From a virus: a DNA stretch of 20,132 nt. The notes beneath the pieces were generated by a model, which was not told the origin of the DNA, made no database searches, and saw only the letters and a list, made by a program, of their open reading frames with translations. The stretch covers positions 1-20,132 of IMG/VR virus record IMGVR_UViG_3300027983_000150; one strand, written 5' to 3'. This document shows, piece after piece, positions 15,609-20,132 of this stretch. The translations under genes and the position numbers were made by a program. The first letter of the stretch is position 1, and every line of letters begins with the position of its first letter.

Positions 15609-18600
15609 AATATCGGCTGAAAAATACAACAATTTACCTGCGCTTTATGCGAATGCTGGTAAATGGATTGATGGTGAATTCAATATCAAAAATGATTTTT
15701 ACGCGGGTTCGGGAGAATCAAATAAAATTATTTCATTAGGTGATACGTTGACGGTTCAGTTTTCGCAATGGTCTGATTTCGGTTTTGTTGTTGGTGACGT
15801 ATTGACTTTATCGTGGTCGTCTTTTGTTTTACCAATTGGAGCGCAAACAGCAACAAGGACAATTACATATATTAACGGTAATATAATATATATTGATTCA
15901 GCTCTACCTTCTCCGTTTACAAATGTTTCATTTCCTGAATCAGGGGTTACGACAGGGATGTCGGTGAAAGCTATCAAGCAACCGCAATCTATTGAGTTTA
16001 CATTTAACCTTACAAAAGATGGTGTAACGTCACAAGATAGCATTATTGATGGTGAATTAAATCGATTCATCTATAATTCCGTTCAATCAATGGCTGTTTT
16101 AGCAACTGCTAGCATGGTGCAATTAGGTAATAAGTCGGGAGGTATCATAAAAAATGTTGTACTTACTAGATTAGCTGATACAACTGCAAGTGTTTATTCT
16201 TATTCAAACTACAAAGTCACGTTTAAATTCATGCAATACGGCTTGTTTGAAGATGCGAATTTGTATGGTGCTGCAAGTTGTTTGACTCCATTTATTAAAG
16301 CTATCACGCTTCCATTGTCGGGTAATCCAAACGGGAAACAAACAGACACGAATGGAGCAAAAGAAGCGAATACGGGTTATTTTGGCGAAAATTACAACGG
16401 TGGTGCAAATCCTTATATTTTCAACAGCATCTCATGGCTGGATTCGTTGGGTAATTCTATTCCAAAATTAGATTATTCGAATGAATGTACCTTTACAGCA
16501 ACTTTAACAACTCCTGACCAATTGAACGCAACGAGTGTTTATAGAATTGGACTAGGATTCACCCCTGTAACGGATGCGCTTTACAAGAACCTATTAACAA
16601 GCGAAGAAAATAATTTACTTATAAACGCTCCAGAAGTTAATTTTTTACATTCTGCAGTTTCAAGCCCAACAGTTTACACGGGGGCAATCAATTCTGATGG
16701 TGTAGGTTACAACTTAACTGATTTAAAATTTTCCCATGCTGCAGGTGTATTAACGGTAAGCGGTAAGGTAGTTCCAAACGTAGCAAATATTGCTTTCTTT
16801 GATGACCTTGCTGATGGTGAGCGTAATATTATCATGTGGGTTCAGGTATCGAATCACGCGTTAACAGGTGTTTTGAATGATGAGGTAAATGTACTTATTT
16901 ACAATAATGATTGTTTTGATGCTCCTGCCGTTGGTGTTCAATATCCAAATATAGTAAAGGAAAGATTATTTGACATTGCAGACCAAAACATAACTTCGTC
17001 AGCATTTCCAAACACAACAACCGAGGATAATTTACTCTATATCACAGACATTCAACTGCCAACAAACACGATTTATGAGGGTATTCGGTGCGCTATTTCT
17101 GCAAAAAACAACATTACAGGTGAATCATTTGAGTTGGAAAGTAACTTCTTTGATTTCGGAAACGTTCCTTATGTTTCGGGAAAATATCAATTGAATGAAA
17201 CGATAAATCGACCGTTCAACATTTCGCCTTTATCAAACAGAAATAAAATTACTTTAGAACTAAATGCACTTAATGATGCGGTAGGGTTGTATGGTGTTAA
17301 ATTATCATACGCTTTCATGAATGATTGGCGTTATTGGGTTTCTGATAGTTCAGTAGATAATGACTTCTTTGATTTAGCACAGCCAAATAACGGACTTAAC
17401 AAGAATTGGCAGCGTTTCCAAAACGGAGAATGGGATTTGAACATTGATTTTTACGTACGCAAAGATGGCATTGAAGATTTTAATCATTTACCGTACATAA
17501 ACAGACCGTACGAAGATGACCCAAGCGTAACAGCAACAGAAACATTCACGGGTTCAAATGCAACCGTAGCGACAAATCTATTAAGTAATGACCTACAAAC
17601 ATTGGCGGTTACTTTTGCATGGAATCAATTATTTGATGCTGAATGGGTGGAAATTACAATTGAAGATTACGAGAGCGGGAATCGTTGGATAAGAAACTCA
17701 CTTGAAGATATTGGAAATATTGCGGGCTGCCCTATTAAGCCTATAATTGGACAAACGAAAGTAAGTCTTGTCAATGGTGGAATGACATTAACAGCTAGTG
17801 TATTAATCGATACTAACCTATTAAATGCACAAAATGTTTCATTAACTTATCGTGTTTATTCCAATCCTAGAGATTCAATCGGCTACATGATAACACTAAA
17901 CAAGGATGCGTCATTTGCTATTGGACTGCGTAAATTATCGAATGATTCGGTCTATTCAGGTGCATTAATTGAAGTTACTAGAGATAGCGATAACGCGACA
18001 ATGGATATTGGTCATATTGATGGTAATTTAGACACGGCAGCACTCCTGACATTTGCGGGTGTTGAAACTGTTTTTATCTCTAAATATTATTCGCAAAATG
18101 GTGACGTAAATGCAGTTACGCAAACGGATAAAACCAAAATGGACACTATTGTTTTGGCTGGCATCTTAATTGTTGACCCAACAAATGGTGTGGTTGCTGC
18201 AAGACGACAATTAAACACAGAATACGATTTACCCGTAGCAATATCAACGTCCGTTGATTCATTTACAACGCACGTTTTAACTCGATTATCAACATCCGAT
18301 TCTATTGTTGGCTTAGGAAATGAAGCAGATCAAAAATACACGTTGTATTGGGCTAGTTTCGCAGTAGATGTGAATAATATAAGAACAGGATTAGGTGCTT
18401 CTCCTATATTATACACGGCTGATAGTGGAACGGGAAATGTATTATTGACAACCATTCATGGATCTAATCAAACGGACTTATATTTTAATGGTTTCGGTTC
18501 GCATTCAAGTGCTGATGTTTTTCAAAATAATTTGTTTACTAAAATTAACCGTGCAAATGGAATAAGTGGAAGCGGATTGTTTCAAGAAATGGTTTTATGG

Positions 18601-18666
18601 AATAAAGATAAATCGGCTCAAAGAGTAGTTATTGAAACAAATATTGTCGATTATTATGGATTATAG
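15598..18666 (+). CDS. Large tail tip/fibre protein with ABF-B-like and lectin-like C-terminal domains
   Basis: The 1022-residue protein is mostly beta-rich and lacks a clear enzyme signature over residues 1-750, which contain repeated strand-rich modules with Asn/Thr/Ser-rich linkers. From about 773 (FAIGLRKLS) through RDSDNATMDIG (795-805), NLDTAALLTFAG and YYSQNG (830-835), it matches the arabinofuranosidase-B-like pattern 'Y-x-L-R-x-L ... R-x-S-D-N-x-x-x-D-I-G ... L-D-T-x-x-L-L-x-F ... Y-x-Q-x-G-x-G-x-x-A-x-Q' seen in tail proteins of Bacteroidota phages. About 870-1022 resembles a concanavalin/LamG-type lectin fold ending in LFQEMVLWNKDKSAQRVVIE (994-1013). Host-glycan binding is a reasonable inference. 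It overlaps the 45-residue gene and the next gene, each by 11 nt. Confidence 0.7.
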   Translation: MSCKISAEKYNNLPALYANAGKWIDGEFNIKNDFYAGSGESNKIISLGDTLTVQFSQWSDFGFVVGDVLTLSWSSFVLPIGAQTATRTITYINGNIIYIDSALPSPFTNVSFPESGVTTGMSVKAIKQPQSIEFTFNLTKDGVTSQDSIIDGELNRFIYNSVQSMAVLATASMVQLGNKSGGIIKNVVLTRLADTTASVYSYSNYKVTFKFMQYGLFEDANLYGAASCLTPFIKAITLPLSGNPNGKQTDTNGAKEANTGYFGENYNGGANPYIFNSISWLDSLGNSIPKLDYSNECTFTATLTTPDQLNATSVYRIGLGFTPVTDALYKNLLTSEENNLLINAPEVNFLHSAVSSPTVYTGAINSDGVGYNLTDLKFSHAAGVLTVSGKVVPNVANIAFFDDLADGERNIIMWVQVSNHALTGVLNDEVNVLIYNNDCFDAPAVGVQYPNIVKERLFDIADQNITSSAFPNTTTEDNLLYITDIQLPTNTIYEGIRCAISAKNNITGESFELESNFFDFGNVPYVSGKYQLNETINRPFNISPLSNRNKITLELNALNDAVGLYGVKLSYAFMNDWRYWVSDSSVDNDFFDLAQPNNGLNKNWQRFQNGEWDLNIDFYVRKDGIEDFNHLPYINRPYEDDPSVTATETFTGSNATVATNLLSNDLQTLAVTFAWNQLFDAEWVEITIEDYESGNRWIRNSLEDIGNIAGCPIKPIIGQTKVSLVNGGMTLTASVLIDTNLLNAQNVSLTYRVYSNPRDSIGYMITLNKDASFAIGLRKLSNDSVYSGALIEVTRDSDNATMDIGHIDGNLDTAALLTFAGVETVFISKYYSQNGDVNAVTQTDKTKMDTIVLAGILIVDPTNGVVAARRQLNTEYDLPVAISTSVDSFTTHVLTRLSTSDSIVGLGNEADQKYTLYWASFAVDVNNIRTGLGASPILYTADSGTGNVLLTTIHGSNQTDLYFNGFGSHSSADVFQNNLFTKINRANGISGSGLFQEMVLWNKDKSAQRVVIETNIVDYYGL

Positions 18667-19510
18667 AAAAAAGAAATCGTTTAGTGTAGTCACTATACCA
18701 ACAGGAATTGTAGAAGAGGACAGAGGGCTTATCGAATGCTGTTGCTCGTATGATGTTGTTGCTAGTTTAACGAGCAATGACACGTGGAAAAATGATGTTA
18801 AAGGGGTCTATTTAAAGCGCTCTTCGTTGAGTGATTCAGTTACTTTCGTGATTAAAAAGAACGATGTAATATTGGCTAATTTAGGCACGGTTGCAACTTT
18901 TCCGAATGAGCCTTTAGGAATTGGATTTATCTATGATTGGAAAAGATATTTAACTGCTCATGGGGTTGGATGTTATGAAATATCAAAATCGTTTACTATT
19001 TCAGGTGTAACAGGTGGATTTGTTGAGGGAATATTTAACCTATCAGAATATTCAACTGAAAGACTAGATAATACTTGCAGAATTAGAAGTGAATTTTCTT
19101 CGTATAATGTAAAGATGGATTTTGATTTCACAGGATCAAATTTAATAGATGACTTACGATTTGAGGGCTATTTCGGTTTAAGACAACCAAACACGGAGGT
19201 TAGTAATTTAGTGAACACAGGTCGTAAAGTAGTTAAAACAACTCGTGAACATTTGAACACTTATGAACTAATTGCAGAACCTATCACTAACTGTAAAAGT
19301 GGTTTATTGTTGGACATGCACCTGCTAAATGAAGATACTTGTTATTTGTCCGATTTTAATAAGGCAAATCATAGTCAATATTTAGATTTTTCAGTAATTT
19401 TGAACGGTAATGTTTCGGTGGAATATCCTGGCAATGCAAGAATAATGAAATTAAGCGCACAATTTGGAGATAAAGTAGTTAATCAAAAATCTATGTACAA
19501 TGTCATATAA
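18656..19510 (+). CDS. Tail-associated protein, unassigned
   Basis: From the ATG at 18656 the protein has 284 residues; an in-frame ATG at 18632 would add eight residues, but 18656 gives an 11-nt overlap with the upstream gene, matching other junctions here. It is beta-rich, with a Cys cluster ECCCSYDVVASL (27-38) and the segment GTVATFPNEPLGIGFIYDWK (about 77-96). I recall similar proteins only as hypothetical tail genes of flavobacterial phages. Its place between the tip/fibre protein and the tail fibre suggests a baseplate or fibre-attachment role. The Cys triplet might bind metal or form disulfides; this is a guess. Confidence 0.6.
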   Translation: MDYRKKKSFSVVTIPTGIVEEDRGLIECCCSYDVVASLTSNDTWKNDVKGVYLKRSSLSDSVTFVIKKNDVILANLGTVATFPNEPLGIGFIYDWKRYLTAHGVGCYEISKSFTISGVTGGFVEGIFNLSEYSTERLDNTCRIRSEFSSYNVKMDFDFTGSNLIDDLRFEGYFGLRQPNTEVSNLVNTGRKVVKTTREHLNTYELIAEPITNCKSGLLLDMHLLNEDTCYLSDFNKANHSQYLDFSVILNGNVSVEYPGNARIMKLSAQFGDKVVNQKSMYNVI

Positions 19511-20132
19511 GATAATAAAAGCGGGTAATTTCTTCAATATAGTTGACACGGTAACGGGTTTTACGGAAATAAACGAGCCTCGAGACATGGTGAAATGGTC
19601 GAAAAATAACACTGGAAACTATGTTTTTATTTCGAACATTCAACTAACATCTGACACTACAAAGATGTACATTCTCGGATCGGTTGCAAAAGAGTTTGTT
19701 TTTGCTGATATTGTCGATAGCGCTTCTGTTGCATTCGCTTCTGTTGCTATATTTGAAACTTTTCTAAATGACAATTTAGGGTTTATTACAGAAGTAGACC
19801 CTAGTATTTATGCAACAATAACAGCTTTAAACTTGAAGGCTAACATTGCTAGTCCAACATTCACAGGAATACCAACAGCACCAACAGCGGCATTAGCAAC
19901 GAACACAACGCAACTTGCAACTACGGCATTTGTTTTGGCGAATGCAGGTGGGAGCGGTGGTATTTGCGGAATCTCAAACGCGTCAGGAGTGTATACCTAT
20001 TACGCAACTTTGACGCTAGCAATTGCAGCGGCAGTAAGCGGTGAAGTTGTAGAAGTGTTTTCTGACATTGTAGAAACTGGAGCAGTTGAAATCACGTTGA
20101 AAAATGGAGTTAATATAAATGGGAATGGACAC
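19500..20132 (+). CDS. Tail fibre protein with beta-helix start (partial, runs off the window)
   Basis: The frame opens at ATGTCATATAA, overlapping the upstream stop by 11 nt, and stays open for 211 codons to the right edge. The N-terminal 100 residues probably anchor it to the tail. Residues 117-147 carry ASPTFTGIPTAPTA and TTQLATTAFVLANA, the repeat that recurs in phage tail fibres (Phage_fiber_2 type). After a Gly-rich hinge, YATLTLAIAAAVSGEVVEVF and later VEITLKNGVNINGNG look like the first coils of a right-handed beta-helix (pectin-lyase-like), the fold of many receptor-binding and depolymerase tailspikes. The catalytic part, if any, lies outside the window. Confidence 0.8.
   Translation, partial: MSYKIIKAGNFFNIVDTVTGFTEINEPRDMVKWSKNNTGNYVFISNIQLTSDTTKMYILGSVAKEFVFADIVDSASVAFASVAIFETFLNDNLGFITEVDPSIYATITALNLKANIASPTFTGIPTAPTAALATNTTQLATTAFVLANAGGSGGICGISNASGVYTYYATLTLAIAAAVSGEVVEVFSDIVETGAVEITLKNGVNINGNGH

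Overview
This window is the late, virion-building region of a tailed phage or prophage of siphovirus type, probably infecting a member of the Bacteroidota (Flavobacterium-like). The evidence for the host group is low-GC, A-rich DNA; start codons preceded by A-rich stretches instead of clear Shine-Dalgarno sequences; promoter-like TATATTTG boxes matching the Bacteroidota TAnnTTTG consensus; and a tail gene set of the kind seen in flavobacterial siphophages. No integrase, lysis, replication or RNA gene is visible, so I cannot tell a lytic phage from a prophage.

Layout. (1) 1-1616: the end of an unknown gene, an FkbM-type methyltransferase and a 2-oxoglutarate/Fe(II) dioxygenase with TET/JBP-like features. 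(2) 1638-3219: packaging genes, a small-terminase-like protein and the large terminase. (3) 3218-4472: the portal gene, which lies on the opposite strand with its own terminator and a divergent promoter region carrying three copies of a 14-15 bp operator-like sequence. (4) 4555-6766: a 32-residue peptide, the prohead protease and the HK97-fold major capsid protein, closed by a terminator hairpin. (5) 6809-9312: small connector and tail-completion genes, a tail-tube candidate and a 59-residue protein, closed by a second terminator hairpin. (6) 9364-13754: two small tail genes and the 1177-residue tape measure. (7) 13756-20132: a tail hub-like protein with a long hydrophobic segment, a 45-residue protein, a 1022-residue tip or fibre protein with carbohydrate-binding-like C-terminal domains, a 284-residue tail protein and the start of a tail fibre that continues past the window.

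How the genes work together. Terminase subunits cut and pump DNA through the portal into a procapsid built from the capsid protein and matured by the protease. Connector proteins join the head to a tail whose length is set by the tape measure, and the distal proteins recognise the host surface. Plus-strand genes are packed tightly, with stop/start overlaps of 1, 4, 11, 14 or 17 nt, which suggests translational coupling.

The most unusual point is the inverted portal gene. It splits the head module into two plus-strand units and appears to be an independently transcribed cassette. The paired methyltransferase and dioxygenase beside the terminase are the second point worth following up. All functional calls come from reading motifs and gene order; no database search was run.
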